Below are positions 9,890 through 18,444 of a stretch of DNA of 64,000 nucleotides, one piece after another; the first letter of the stretch is position 1, and every line of letters begins with the position of its first letter. A program made the translations under genes and the position numbers. Source of the stretch: Paraglaciecola mesophila KMM 241 (GTDB taxonomy: Bacteria; Pseudomonadota; Gammaproteobacteria; Enterobacterales; Alteromonadaceae); contig NZ_BAEP01000032.1 in the NCBI RefSeq assembly GCF_000315015.1, positions 62,001-126,000 of the forward strand, in the 5' to 3' direction. Below the pieces are notes generated by a model. It had not been told where the DNA came from. It did not search any database and saw only the letters and a list, made by a program, of their open reading frames with translations.

Positions 9890-10450
9890 GTGTCTGACTT
9901 GATAAAAGTATATAAAGCGAACAAGGCTCAAAGAAAATTCAGAAAATGGCTTTTTCAGTGCGCCATTTTGTTGTCATATATCGTGGTTTCACAGTGGGCC
10001 TTAGCCCAAGAGGAGTTAAGTAAGGAGCGCAAGCTTAAGGCTGCCTATTTACTGAATTTCACTAAATATATGAGCTGGCCCACAGACAGTGGCGCGAATA
10101 ATGACTTCCAATTGTGTATTCAAAGTGATCAGCCTTTCTTTGAGTTTATGCAGGCTCTTGTAGCACGTCATAATCAGGGAAACAACAAGATGCATATCGC
10201 CATAGGTCATGTGCAGGAAGAGCCGCTATGCCACATGGCATACTTTCAATCTTCTATTGAGCAACCATTAGTTCAAATTAGGCGGGCGGTAGTTGTGCTG
10301 GAGTCAACGAATGTGAAACAAGCGAACAGCGCGATAAGGTTTTATACCCAAGAGCAAAGGGTGCGTTTTGAGTTTGATTTAGCACAGCTAGCCAGAGTAG
10401 ACGTGATAGTAAGCTCTGAACTGCTTAAACTCGCTAGGATTGCTCGATAA
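9890..10450 (+). CDS. YfiR-family (DUF4154) periplasmic protein
   Basis: A 186-residue protein with a signal anchor at about 22-40 (CAILLSYIVVSQWALAQ) and the DUF4154 signature KLKAAYLLNFTKYMSWP directly after it. In the YfiBNR system the YfiR protein sits in the periplasm and represses the CHASE8-containing diguanylate cyclase YfiN. Here the stop overlaps the start of the following CHASE8/GGDEF/EAL gene by one base (TAATG), which strongly supports a working pair. The start is GTG at 9890, 7 nt after the barrel gene; a later start would truncate the signal sequence. Confidence 0.85.
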   Translation: MSDLIKVYKANKAQRKFRKWLFQCAILLSYIVVSQWALAQEELSKERKLKAAYLLNFTKYMSWPTDSGANNDFQLCIQSDQPFFEFMQALVARHNQGNNKMHIAIGHVQEEPLCHMAYFQSSIEQPLVQIRRAVVVLESTNVKQANSAIRFYTQEQRVRFEFDLAQLARVDVIVSSELLKLARIAR

Positions 10451-12561
10451 TGCTTTTTTCTAAGCTTCGGCGCGCATCGTTTTTTCAAAAGCAGTTAATG
10501 GCCATCATTGGTACAAATTTGCTGATATTGGCCATAGCCGCCTTTCTTATTTATTCCGCGTTTGTCGATGATTACCGAGATAACCTGGTTAAAACCATGG
10601 ACAGCAACGCTTCTTTGCTGTCTGCGGCAAGCCGATCAGCATTACTTTTTCATGATGAGCAAGCAGGTCAGATGATTCTGGCGTCGTTAGCTAAGATCCC
10701 AGCCATGCGATTTGCCCAATTGCTCGACGCCGAAAAAAAGCGCTTTGCGACCTATACTCGGGACGATGCAAGTTGGGATGTTATGTTAGATAACATAAAA
10801 CCTGGACACTTTTTTACAAACGATAATCTCTATCTGACTCAAGAAGTTACTCTAGGTGAGGACGTACTTGGCTATATTGTTTTATCAGCAGATACTGATT
10901 CGCTACAAGCTCAGCAACGACGATACGGGCGCATGGTACTGTGGGTATTTGTGTTGGGTTCGCTGTTAGCCTATCTACTGAATTGGCGCATGCAAAAGCG
11001 CTTACAATTACCGGTTAAACGCCTCATTCACTTAGTTGATTACGTCGCGAAGGAGGGGCGGTACGATCAACGTATTTTCAATCGTCGACAAGACGATATC
11101 GGGCGCTTGGTCAATGGTATTAACTCTATGTTAGATACCATTGAAGAGCACCAATCAAAGTTGAGCGAACACCACGAACACTTGGAGGGGCTGGTGGAGT
11201 TGCGCACTGAGCAATTGTACGAGCGCGCTAATTTTGACGCGCTAACACAACTCCCAAATAGACATTCCCTGACGGAAAAAATCACTCAGGCGATTGAAAT
11301 AGCCCGTGAGCGTAAAACCAATTTAGCTTTGATGTTTCTCGATCTAGACCGATTTAAGGTCATAAACGATAGCTTAGGGCACTTCATGGGTGACAAGCTG
11401 TTAATTGAAGTGGCCAAGAAAATTCAACATAAACTAACCGACAATGATGTGGTAGGACGTTGGGGGGGAGATGAATTCGTTGTTTTAATTCAAAATCCGA
11501 AGGATCTCAGTGCGGTGGATAGTTTGGCAAAAGAGATTATCGCATCTTTGAGTCTTCCGCTTATCGTCTCTGGACATCAATTACACATCTCTACCAGTAT
11601 TGGCATTGCGTGTTTTCCTGATGATGGTGACGATGCCTCTAGTTTACTCAAACATGCTGACACCAGTATGTATAAGGCAAAAGAACTAGGTCCGGGGCGG
11701 TTCCGCTTTTTTGACCAAGACATGCTGAATGACTCAGTGTGGCGATTAGAGCTAGAGACCCAACTGCGCCAAGCCTCCGCTCAACAGCAGTTTACTTTGG
11801 TGTATCAACCTAAAGTGAATGTAATTGACGAACAACTGGTTGGTTTAGAAGCCTTAATAAGATGGAATAATGGTCAAGAATATATTAACCCATCCACTTT
11901 CCTACCCATAGCAGAAGACATAGGGTTAATGGAATCTATCAGTGTGTGGGTGTTAAAGCAGGCGTGCCAGCAGAATGCAGATTGGCAGCGTGCGGGCTTT
12001 GATATTGTCCCCGTTGCTGTAAACTTGCCTGCATCGTTCTTGATGAGTCCTCAATGCCTTGATTTGATCAAAGGTGCATTGCATCAATCGAGTTTAGCGG
12101 CACAGTTTTTGGAAATAGAAATCACTGAAAACACCTTCATCGCGTCAACTGAATTAGCGGTTGATGTACTGAGTGCCATTCACGATTTGGGGGTGAAAAT
12201 CGCCATTGACGATTTTGGGACTGGCTATTCGTGTATGAGTTATTTGCGCGACTTACCCATCAATACGTTAAAGATAGACGGCATTTTCATTAATGATTTG
12301 CTCGCGCCAGATGGTGTTCAAGAAGAAAGCGCTAAAGACCATCATTTACGGGATGAAGGCATAGTACGCACTATTATTACGTTGGGTAAAAGCTTAGGCT
12401 TAAGTACGGTTGCAGAGTGTGTGGAACATGACTATCAAGTGCAGATCTTAAAATCGATGGGTTGTGACGTTATCCAAGGCTATTTTTATAGCAGACCTTT
12501 GCAAGTGGACGCACTGGAGGCATACCTTGGTGCGCATGGCCGTGTCAGTAAAGAGTCTTAA
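10450..12561 (+). CDS. Membrane-bound CHASE8-HAMP-GGDEF-EAL c-di-GMP enzyme (YfiN-like N-terminus)
   Basis: A 703-residue inner-membrane protein: transmembrane helix about 17-39, periplasmic CHASE8-like domain about 40-155, second helix about 158-178, HAMP about 180-232, then GGDEF and EAL domains. The GGDEF motif is intact at 339-343. The inhibitory I-site is not present: the expected RxxD position (330-333) reads TDND. The EAL domain keeps EALIRW (467-472) and DDFGTGYS, so phosphodiesterase activity is also plausible. Overlap with the YfiR-like gene suggests its output is controlled by that periplasmic partner and perhaps by the outer-membrane barrel. The net direction (synthesis or degradation) cannot be told from sequence. 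Confidence 0.92.
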   Translation: MLFSKLRRASFFQKQLMAIIGTNLLILAIAAFLIYSAFVDDYRDNLVKTMDSNASLLSAASRSALLFHDEQAGQMILASLAKIPAMRFAQLLDAEKKRFATYTRDDASWDVMLDNIKPGHFFTNDNLYLTQEVTLGEDVLGYIVLSADTDSLQAQQRRYGRMVLWVFVLGSLLAYLLNWRMQKRLQLPVKRLIHLVDYVAKEGRYDQRIFNRRQDDIGRLVNGINSMLDTIEEHQSKLSEHHEHLEGLVELRTEQLYERANFDALTQLPNRHSLTEKITQAIEIARERKTNLALMFLDLDRFKVINDSLGHFMGDKLLIEVAKKIQHKLTDNDVVGRWGGDEFVVLIQNPKDLSAVDSLAKEIIASLSLPLIVSGHQLHISTSIGIACFPDDGDDASSLLKHADTSMYKAKELGPGRFRFFDQDMLNDSVWRLELETQLRQASAQQQFTLVYQPKVNVIDEQLVGLEALIRWNNGQEYINPSTFLPIAEDIGLMESISVWVLKQACQQNADWQRAGFDIVPVAVNLPASFLMSPQCLDLIKGALHQSSLAAQFLEIEITENTFIASTELAVDVLSAIHDLGVKIAIDDFGTGYSCMSYLRDLPINTLKIDGIFINDLLAPDGVQEESAKDHHLRDEGIVRTIITLGKSLGLSTVAECVEHDYQVQILKSMGCDVIQGYFYSRPLQVDALEAYLGAHGRVSKES

Positions 12562-12972
12562 CGCTTACATAGGCTCCCGCTAAGTATGCGTCTTAATACT
12601 GCCAATCGTTAACGCGGTGCTTTGTGTTTAAGTTTTTAACTCGAGGCTATAGTTTGTAGCTCAAGGCTGACAGTTCGGTGCTATCAAAGCGCCGCAATTA
12701 ACTTGCCATACATAACATTGCAATGATTGCTGGCGAGAGCAGCGTAGCCAAAAAGTGTCATTTAATGAAAGCGTAAATTATCAAGTGCGTCAGCTAACAA
12801 GAGCATCAGCTAATAAGAGCATCAGTCAGCTTACTAACTGACCAGTGAATCAATTGATGAGCGTGCTGATGAACGATTAAGCGAAGAAGCATGACCCACG
12901 CGCTTCAGTCAGTATATTCAGCAATATGAGTGTCGAGCAATGCTACTATCAAACAATGCGACGCACAGCAGC
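12562..12972. other. Intergenic region without a supported gene; short tandem repeat inside
   Basis: About 410 bp after the GGDEF/EAL gene with no convincing open frame on either strand. The only clear structure is a short direct repeat at 12787-12826. It may hold the 3' untranslated part of the small minus-strand gene at 12973-13116. Confidence 0.5.
12787..12826. repeat. 16-nt tandem repeat, about 2.5 copies
   Basis: GCGTCAGCTAACAAGA (12787-12802) is followed directly by GCATCAGCTAATAAGA (12803-12818) and a partial third copy, GCATCAG. There is no coding frame over it. The copies differ by only two bases, indicating slippage-type duplication. Confidence 0.6.
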
Positions 12973-13116
12973 TTAGCGGTTTGGTTTTAATTTGCTTAAC
13001 CAACTGTTACTACTCATGTGCGCGGAAGGCTTGCTCGGGCTCAAAGGCTGAATTGATTGCTGTATGCGGCGTAAATGATCCGCGAAACGGTTTGTTGAAT
13101 CTTTAGAGTAAATCAT
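12973..13116 (-). CDS. Small 47-residue protein of unknown function
   Basis: An open frame on the minus strand starts at ATG 13116 and ends at TAA 12973-12975. The start is preceded by TAGGAGATAGAAG, a strong ribosome-binding site at good spacing, which is the main support. The product begins MIYSKDSTNRFADHLRRIQQ and ends WLSKLKPNR: short, basic, Ser/Pro-rich, with no signal peptide or membrane segment. It follows an entericidin-like gene on the same strand, 155 bp downstream. I do not recognise the family. Confidence 0.5.
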   Translation of the reverse strand: MIYSKDSTNRFADHLRRIQQSIQPLSPSKPSAHMSSNSWLSKLKPNR

Positions 13117-13271
13117 TCTTCTATCTCCTACTCAAAAACAGCAAATCGGTGTCTGCATTAGCAGACAAATAAGTGCTACAGATTAACTTTTGCGACTTGC
13201 TTAGGCAGAGCAATAAATGCTTGCTGAACAGCAACAACCTAGCGTAGTCGGGTAGAACCAGAATCGAATGC

Positions 13272-13430
13272 TTAGTCGTTAGCGGCGTCTTGAACTGCTT
13301 CACCAGCACTCTCAATGTCTTCTCCTGCGCCGTCAATCGTGGCACACGAGGTTAGTCCAACGACTAGAATACCAACTAATACAACAGAGTTTAAAAACGC
13401 TTTTAAAGAATTTGCTATCTGGGTTTTCAT
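13272..13430 (-). CDS. Entericidin-like small lipoprotein
   Basis: A 52-residue protein: signal peptide with a lipobox (VVGLTSC, acylated Cys at residue 29), then a short acidic amphipathic mature part, TIDGAGEDIESAGEAVQDA. The GxGxDIxxAGxAVxDA pattern is that of the entericidin EcnA/EcnB family of stress-linked small lipoproteins. The ATG at 13430 is preceded by GAGGACAATTATT, a good ribosome-binding site. It is shorter than the usual gene-calling cut-off but well supported. Confidence 0.8.
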   Translation of the reverse strand: MKTQIANSLKAFLNSVVLVGILVVGLTSCATIDGAGEDIESAGEAVQDAAND

Positions 13431-13692
13431 AATAATTGTCCTCATGGTTAAGTGATTTTACACTTTGCTTACATATTACTAAGCGATTCTTGTGCCAACT
13501 TCGTTAAAATAAAACTACTTAAAAATCAATGCCTTAAGGTTAGTGCTAATATGCTCAATTCAAAGTGCGTAATTACTACCCAACTAAGAGATAAAATTTA
13601 CCTATTTATAACAACCCGAAAAGCAGATAAGCGGTAAAGCAGCGCTTAAACAGTGAGACCCAAGTAACACCTGTTCATTAAAAGCCCACAAA
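13431..13692. other. AT-rich intergenic region, likely promoter region of the entericidin gene
   Basis: No credible gene. A 61-codon plus-strand frame at 13452-13637 has no ribosome-binding site and unlikely composition. The right end carries the acnA terminator. Confidence 0.4.
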
Positions 13693-13721
13693 AAAGCCGA
13701 CCAGTGCAAACGGTCGGCTTT
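13686..13721 (-). terminator. Rho-independent terminator of acnA
   Basis: On the minus strand, AAAGCCGACC (13721-13712), a 9-nt loop and GGTCGGCTTT (13702-13693) form a perfect 10-bp stem followed by more T residues (A-run 13690-13695 on the plus strand). It lies about 60 nt after the acnA stop codon. Confidence 0.85.
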
Positions 13722-13782
13722 GATTATGTCGTGCAGCACTCAACGATTTGGACAAGCGCTGTGCTCCACATGCGCCCTTGTT

Positions 13783-16506
13783 TTAAGCGCCTTTATTCAA
13801 GCTTCGCAGCACATATTGAAGAATGCCTCCGTCACTGAAGTAACTAAACTCATTAGGAGTATCAATGCGGATCTGCGCGTTAAAGGTAAATTCTGCTTGT
13901 TCACCTTTTACCGATACCACTACTTCTTTCTGATCTCCATCAATGGCGTCTATCGAGTATTGCTCTGTGCCATCTAACTTCAAACTGGCTGCACTATCGC
14001 CTGATTTGAATTGCAGGGGTAAAATACCCATACCTATCAAATTGGAGCGATGAATTCGCTCGTAGCTCTCGGCAATAACCGCTTTAACACCGAGCAACAG
14101 AGGGCCTTTTGCGGCCCAGTCGCGAGAACTCCCTGTGCCATACTCTTTGCCCGCAATAACCACCGTTGGCGTTCCTTGCTCTTGATACTTCATTGCTGCA
14201 TCAAATACAGACATCTGTTCAGCTGAAGGCTGAAAGCGTGTCCAGCCGCCTTCTGTACCAGGGGCCAGTTGATTCTTCAATCTGACATTGGCAAATGTTC
14301 CACGCATCATAACTTCGTGATTTCCTCGGCGTGAGCCGAAAGAGTTGAAGTCGTGCTCTTCAACACCGTGAGCTTGAAGGTATTGCGCAGCAGGGCCATC
14401 AGGTGCAATGCTACCGGCTGGAGAAATATGATCCGTCGTGACCGTGTCGCCCAGTTTCAACAAGCAACGGGCATCTTTAATGGCATTGATCGCTTCGGGT
14501 TGTTGCTTAATGCCATCAAAAAAGGTGGGTTTTTTAACATAAGTCGATTCGGGCCAGTTATATTGCTCGCTATCGACCACGTCTAAATTGTTCCATGTAT
14601 CGTCACCCTCAAAAATATGGCTATAACGTTCAGAGAACATATTGCTATTGACCACGTCAGTCACAAGCGTTTGAATCTCTTCATTACTTGGCCAGATATC
14701 ACGCAAATAAACGGGCTTACCGTCTTTGCTGGTGCCAAGTGGCTCCTTAAGCAAATCAATTTGCATATTTCCGGCAAGTGCATAGGCAATAACTAATGGG
14801 GGAGAGGCAAGGTAATTAGCTTTTACGTCGGAGTGAATACGACCTTCAAAGTTGCGATTACCTGATAGCACGGAAGTCACATTTAGCTTTTCTTTACGAA
14901 TAGCAGCGCTGATAGGTTCGGGCAGTGGCCCTGAATTGCCAATACAGGTAGTACAGCCATAGCCAACCAGATGAAAGCCCAAATTTTCGAGTTCATGGGT
15001 GAGGTTAGCCTTATTAAGGTATTCGGTCACTACTTGTGAACCAGGCGCGAAGCTGGTTTTCACCCACGGTTTCACGGACAAACCCATTTCACTGGCTTTC
15101 TTGGCCAGCAGACCTGCTGCGATTAGCACAGAAGGGTTGGAAGTGTTGGTACAACTAGTGATAGCCGCTATCACGACCGCGCCGTCGTTGAGGCTGAAAC
15201 GCTGACCGTTGTATTCAACTTCTGATGAGTCCTCACTTTTCTCTGCCTGATGGCCACCTTCTGATTCGAAACGACCTTTCTCAGGATCTTCGGTGGTAAT
15301 AATCAGTTTTTCTTGCTCAGATAACCACGTACCGAACTTGTCTGCAGCTTCGCTTAACGGGATCCTGTCCTGGGGGCGCTTGGGGCCTGCAATCGAGGTC
15401 ACTACATCACCAAGGTCAATGTGCAGATTCGCATGATAGATTGCGCTTTGCTGAGCTTCGCTGCCCCACATGCCTTGTGCTTGGGCATAGGCTTTGATCA
15501 CATTGATATTGCGCTCTTCGCGGCCAGTTAAACGCAGGTAGGTTTCGGTTTGTTCGTCTAATGGGAAAATACCACACGTTGCACCATACTCTGGTGCCAT
15601 GTTCGCTATAGTAGCTCTGTCGGCTATAGTCAGGTGTTTTACCCCTTCGCCGTAAAATTCGACAAATTTACCCACGACCCCAAACTCACGTAACTTTTGA
15701 GTAATGGTCAATACTAAATCCGTCGCTGTGGTCCCTGGTGGCAAACTGCCGGTAATTTCCATGCCGACTACCTCTGGTATTAGCATGGTGACTGGCTGAC
15801 CTAACATGGCGGCTTCAGCTTCAATGCCGCCAACACCCCAGCCCAAAATGCCTAAGCCATTGATCATGGTCGTGTGTGAATCTGTGCCTACTAGGGTATC
15901 TGGATAGAGTAATGGCTGATCGTTTTGCTCTTCAATAAAGGTGACACGTGCCAGATATTCTAAGTTCACCTGATGTACAATGCCTTTGCCAGGTGGAACC
16001 ACTTTAAAGTTGTCAAACGCCTGTTGACCCCAGCGTAAGAACTGATAGCGCTCTTTATTACGCTGTACTTCCATAGCGGTATTTTTTTCTAAGGCATCGT
16101 CTTGGGCAAAGTAGTCCACCATAACGGAGTGGTCGATAACCAATTCCACGGGTTTTAACGGATTAATTTTTTGCGGATCGCCTCCTAAATCAACCATAGC
16201 ATCGCGCATGGCGGCTAAGTCTACTACCGCAGGTACGCCGGTAAAATCTTGTAGCACCACTCGAGAGGGAACGAAAGCAATCTCAGTCGTTGACTGATCA
16301 TTAATATCCCAAGAGGCGAGTTTGTTAATATCTTCTTCTTGCACAAAGTTTTCAGCGCTGTGGCGCAAGAGGTTTTCTAACAATATTTTAGCGGCGAAAG
16401 GCAGTCGCTCAATGTCGTGGGTATCTGCAAGGGCATCAAGAGCATAATATGAGAATTGTTCACCCTCAACGGTCAGGGTTTTTAGATATGGGGAAGCTTG
16501 TTGCAT
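13783..16506 (-). CDS. acnA: Aconitate hydratase A
   Basis: A 907-residue AcnA-type aconitase interconverting citrate and isocitrate in the TCA cycle. The [4Fe-4S] ligands are C452 (in SCTNTSNPS) and C518/C521 (in CTTCIGNSG), with the same 66- and 3-residue spacing as in E. coli AcnA. The swivel domain follows (DHISPAGSI, SFGSRRGNHEVMMRGTFAN, YGTGSSRDWAAKG). I chose ATG 16506 because GGAGATTATC precedes it; an upstream in-frame start would add 18 residues unlike the family. The PRC-barrel gene lies about 96 bp upstream on the same strand, and a strong terminator follows. Confidence 0.96.
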   Translation of the reverse strand: MQQASPYLKTLTVEGEQFSYYALDALADTHDIERLPFAAKILLENLLRHSAENFVQEEDINKLASWDINDQSTTEIAFVPSRVVLQDFTGVPAVVDLAAMRDAMVDLGGDPQKINPLKPVELVIDHSVMVDYFAQDDALEKNTAMEVQRNKERYQFLRWGQQAFDNFKVVPPGKGIVHQVNLEYLARVTFIEEQNDQPLLYPDTLVGTDSHTTMINGLGILGWGVGGIEAEAAMLGQPVTMLIPEVVGMEITGSLPPGTTATDLVLTITQKLREFGVVGKFVEFYGEGVKHLTIADRATIANMAPEYGATCGIFPLDEQTETYLRLTGREERNINVIKAYAQAQGMWGSEAQQSAIYHANLHIDLGDVVTSIAGPKRPQDRIPLSEAADKFGTWLSEQEKLIITTEDPEKGRFESEGGHQAEKSEDSSEVEYNGQRFSLNDGAVVIAAITSCTNTSNPSVLIAAGLLAKKASEMGLSVKPWVKTSFAPGSQVVTEYLNKANLTHELENLGFHLVGYGCTTCIGNSGPLPEPISAAIRKEKLNVTSVLSGNRNFEGRIHSDVKANYLASPPLVIAYALAGNMQIDLLKEPLGTSKDGKPVYLRDIWPSNEEIQTLVTDVVNSNMFSERYSHIFEGDDTWNNLDVVDSEQYNWPESTYVKKPTFFDGIKQQPEAINAIKDARCLLKLGDTVTTDHISPAGSIAPDGPAAQYLQAHGVEEHDFNSFGSRRGNHEVMMRGTFANVRLKNQLAPGTEGGWTRFQPSAEQMSVFDAAMKYQEQGTPTVVIAGKEYGTGSSRDWAAKGPLLLGVKAVIAESYERIHRSNLIGMGILPLQFKSGDSAASLKLDGTEQYSIDAIDGDQKEVVVSVKGEQAEFTFNAQIRIDTPNEFSYFSDGGILQYVLRSLNKGA

Positions 16507-16602
16507 GATAATCTCCGGCTGTGGGATGTTTTGCGATAGATTTATATCTTCGAGAGTCAACCGCAGCGCACAGGTTTGCGCGCGCGGCTGTTAGTTGGTG
16601 AA

Positions 16603-17364
16603 TTACGCGCCGGGCAAGCTTTGCAACGCGCTTTTCACTTTGAGTTTGTAATCGGCGTCATTTAATAGGTCATGATCGCACTCTGGGCAAAGCTCAACGT
16701 CCTTAGCTGATAAAGTGCAATGAACGCGCTGCTCAAGCCAATTGATATCATCAATGTGCTTCGGAGCCAGTAGTAACTTCTTGCCACCGGGTAGCCAATT
16801 ATGAGTATCGATAGTCAACATCGGTACTTCCCAATTGTCGGTGTCTAAAATTAGGTCATGAATATGACCCACCGTTTCACCACCTGCGATGACGTCGTAT
16901 CCTTGCAATTCGTCAATTGAGCGTAAGTGATTCGCTTTACTCTTGTCGTGCTCTTCTAGGTTACTATTTGCTTGCTCTAGAGCTTGTTGATTTACCAAGG
17001 CCGTTGGGTGAGCATATTCGCCCCATGCACCAGGGCCAGTCCAGTAATAGCCGTATCCTAGGTAAGAAAACAATATCTCTTCATATTCTCGGGAAACGGT
17101 TTTCTCTTCATCAATCGATGGGCTTTCTTTGACTTGTTGCTTGCTCAAGGCAACGTGAATTTTTTCGTCATCTGTGTCTATTTCTCGCAACGAGATAGGG
17201 GAAATCAGAACCTTTTCCCCTAGGGGTAACCATTTATGGGTATCGACGTACATGTATCGAATTGTCCATGCACGATCGTCAAACAAGAAATCTTTGATGA
17301 TGCCAATGTCACCGTCTGTGGCTGCAATAGTGAATCGTTGAATGTCTCGTAAGCCTGCTAACAT
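16603..17364 (-). CDS. PRC-barrel domain protein (two PRC repeats)
   Basis: A 253-residue soluble protein with two PRC-barrel-like modules, near 1-80 (AATDGDIGIIKDFLFDD...VDTHKWLPLGEKVLIS) and near 140-225 (QGYDVIAGGETVGHIHDLIL...IDTHNWLPGGKKLLLA). The repeated DTH-WLP-G-K-L core shows internal duplication. Such proteins are widespread, often stress-linked; the biochemical role is unknown. Start ATG 17364 is preceded by AGGGAGAACATC. It lies upstream of acnA on the same strand; joint transcription is possible but there is a 96-bp gap. Confidence 0.8.
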   Translation of the reverse strand: MLAGLRDIQRFTIAATDGDIGIIKDFLFDDRAWTIRYMYVDTHKWLPLGEKVLISPISLREIDTDDEKIHVALSKQQVKESPSIDEEKTVSREYEEILFSYLGYGYYWTGPGAWGEYAHPTALVNQQALEQANSNLEEHDKSKANHLRSIDELQGYDVIAGGETVGHIHDLILDTDNWEVPMLTIDTHNWLPGGKKLLLAPKHIDDINWLEQRVHCTLSAKDVELCPECDHDLLNDADYKLKVKSALQSLPGA

Positions 17365-17898
17365 GATGTTCTCCCTATTCGTAGATGTGATAGGCAAGAT
17401 AGAAAGTGCTGGCTGTGGTTGTGCACACATGACACGCACAAGTAGCCTTATACAACAATCATCTTGGCTATTCTAAAATTAGCTGTTGCAGTGGGATTAC
17501 GCAAAGAGCACGCCAGCTCATTTTTATGCCCTAAGTAGCGACGGTTGCTGTATTTGGAGCCGTTAGAAGCGAAGGTGTAGCAAAGCAAAGTGATTGCCAA
17601 ACAGTAACTATTACGTTCAGACTGTAAGAATTACAAGCTGAAATACGCGGTTTTGGGTGTTACATGGAAGGCGTCGATACACGATAATCGCAGGGTTGCG
17701 GCCGGTAGTGCGAGCTTTTAGGCTCGTTTCATGCAGTTCGTTTCTAGCGCAATAAACTCGGGGACAAACAGCGACCACAGTCATTTTCTTTCGAGCAAAC
17801 CGTGGCTGTTGCTGGGGCGGGGCGAGGGCGGTATTTTCGGTTTGCTTAGAAGAGCCAACCGCCCAGTTTGTCAATGGCTAAGCCAGTACTTAAAAGCG
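17365..17898. other. Intergenic region, no supported gene
   Basis: About 530 bp between the PRC-barrel and GFA genes, both on the minus strand. Open frames at 17617-17874 (minus) and 17731-17928 (plus) lack ribosome-binding sites and recognisable products. A small hairpin (CGAGC-TTTTAG-GCTCG) lies near 17710. The composition looks like a degenerate dispersed repeat, but I cannot show a second copy in this window. Confidence 0.35.
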
Positions 17899-18309
17899 TT
17901 AGACGGGGCCTTTTTCAAAGCTAGGTAGCCTAGCTATATCAGCTAACCATTTTTGCGCAGAGTTTGACCAAATTTGACGCTTAGGTATCAATTCATTACG
18001 TTGGTCAATAGCGCCTATGCGCAAGTTGTATACCTTGGGCCCATCGCCCACAGCTGATGCATAAATCCCAGTGCCACAGTGCTCACAAAACCCTTGGGCT
18101 CGCGGGTTACCGCTTTGCGCTATCTTCACGTACTCTTTGGGCTTACCGCTAGAAAATGTTAACCCATCTACTTCACTGACAACCACGGTCCGAAATGCGG
18201 TGGCTGATAACACCTGACAGTCTGTGCAATGACAAATCATGGTTTTTTCAGGATCGATTACAGCGTCGAATACAAGTTCTCCACAATGGCAACGGCCGGT
18301 TATTTTCAT
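17899..18309 (-). CDS. GFA-family (glutathione-dependent formaldehyde-activating enzyme-like) zinc protein
   Basis: A 136-residue protein of the GFA/CENP-V fold. Zinc-binding cysteines are visible: CHCG near residue 7-10, CHCTDC near 26-31, and CEHCG near 74-78, with a conserved final AI/W region. The founding member catalyses S-hydroxymethylglutathione formation, but most family members have no demonstrated activity, so only the family is assigned. It is a single minus-strand gene; GGAAAG upstream of ATG 18309 is a reasonable ribosome-binding site. Confidence 0.85.
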   Translation of the reverse strand: MKITGRCHCGELVFDAVIDPEKTMICHCTDCQVLSATAFRTVVVSEVDGLTFSSGKPKEYVKIAQSGNPRAQGFCEHCGTGIYASAVGDGPKVYNLRIGAIDQRNELIPKRQIWSNSAQKWLADIARLPSFEKGPV

Positions 18310-18444
18310 TTTACTTTCCTCTGGGTGAATATGTGTATCACATCGGCCTGATAAGGCACGTGCAACGCTGTTATTTTAGGTTTTTTTACAGTTCATGATT
18401 GGGCTACGTAACGTCAATAAAGGTAGTTGCTAACGCCTAGCTTC

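Noticed and set aside
13121-13345. 74-codon minus-strand frame
   Set aside because: It overlaps the better supported entericidin-like gene in another frame and has no ribosome-binding site.
13452-13637. 61-codon plus-strand frame
   Set aside because: No ribosome-binding site, composition unlike neighbouring proteins; it lies in the promoter region of the entericidin gene.
17617-17928. Two opposing short frames in the gap before the GFA gene
   Set aside because: Neither has a ribosome-binding site or recognisable product, and the region looks like degenerate repeat sequence.
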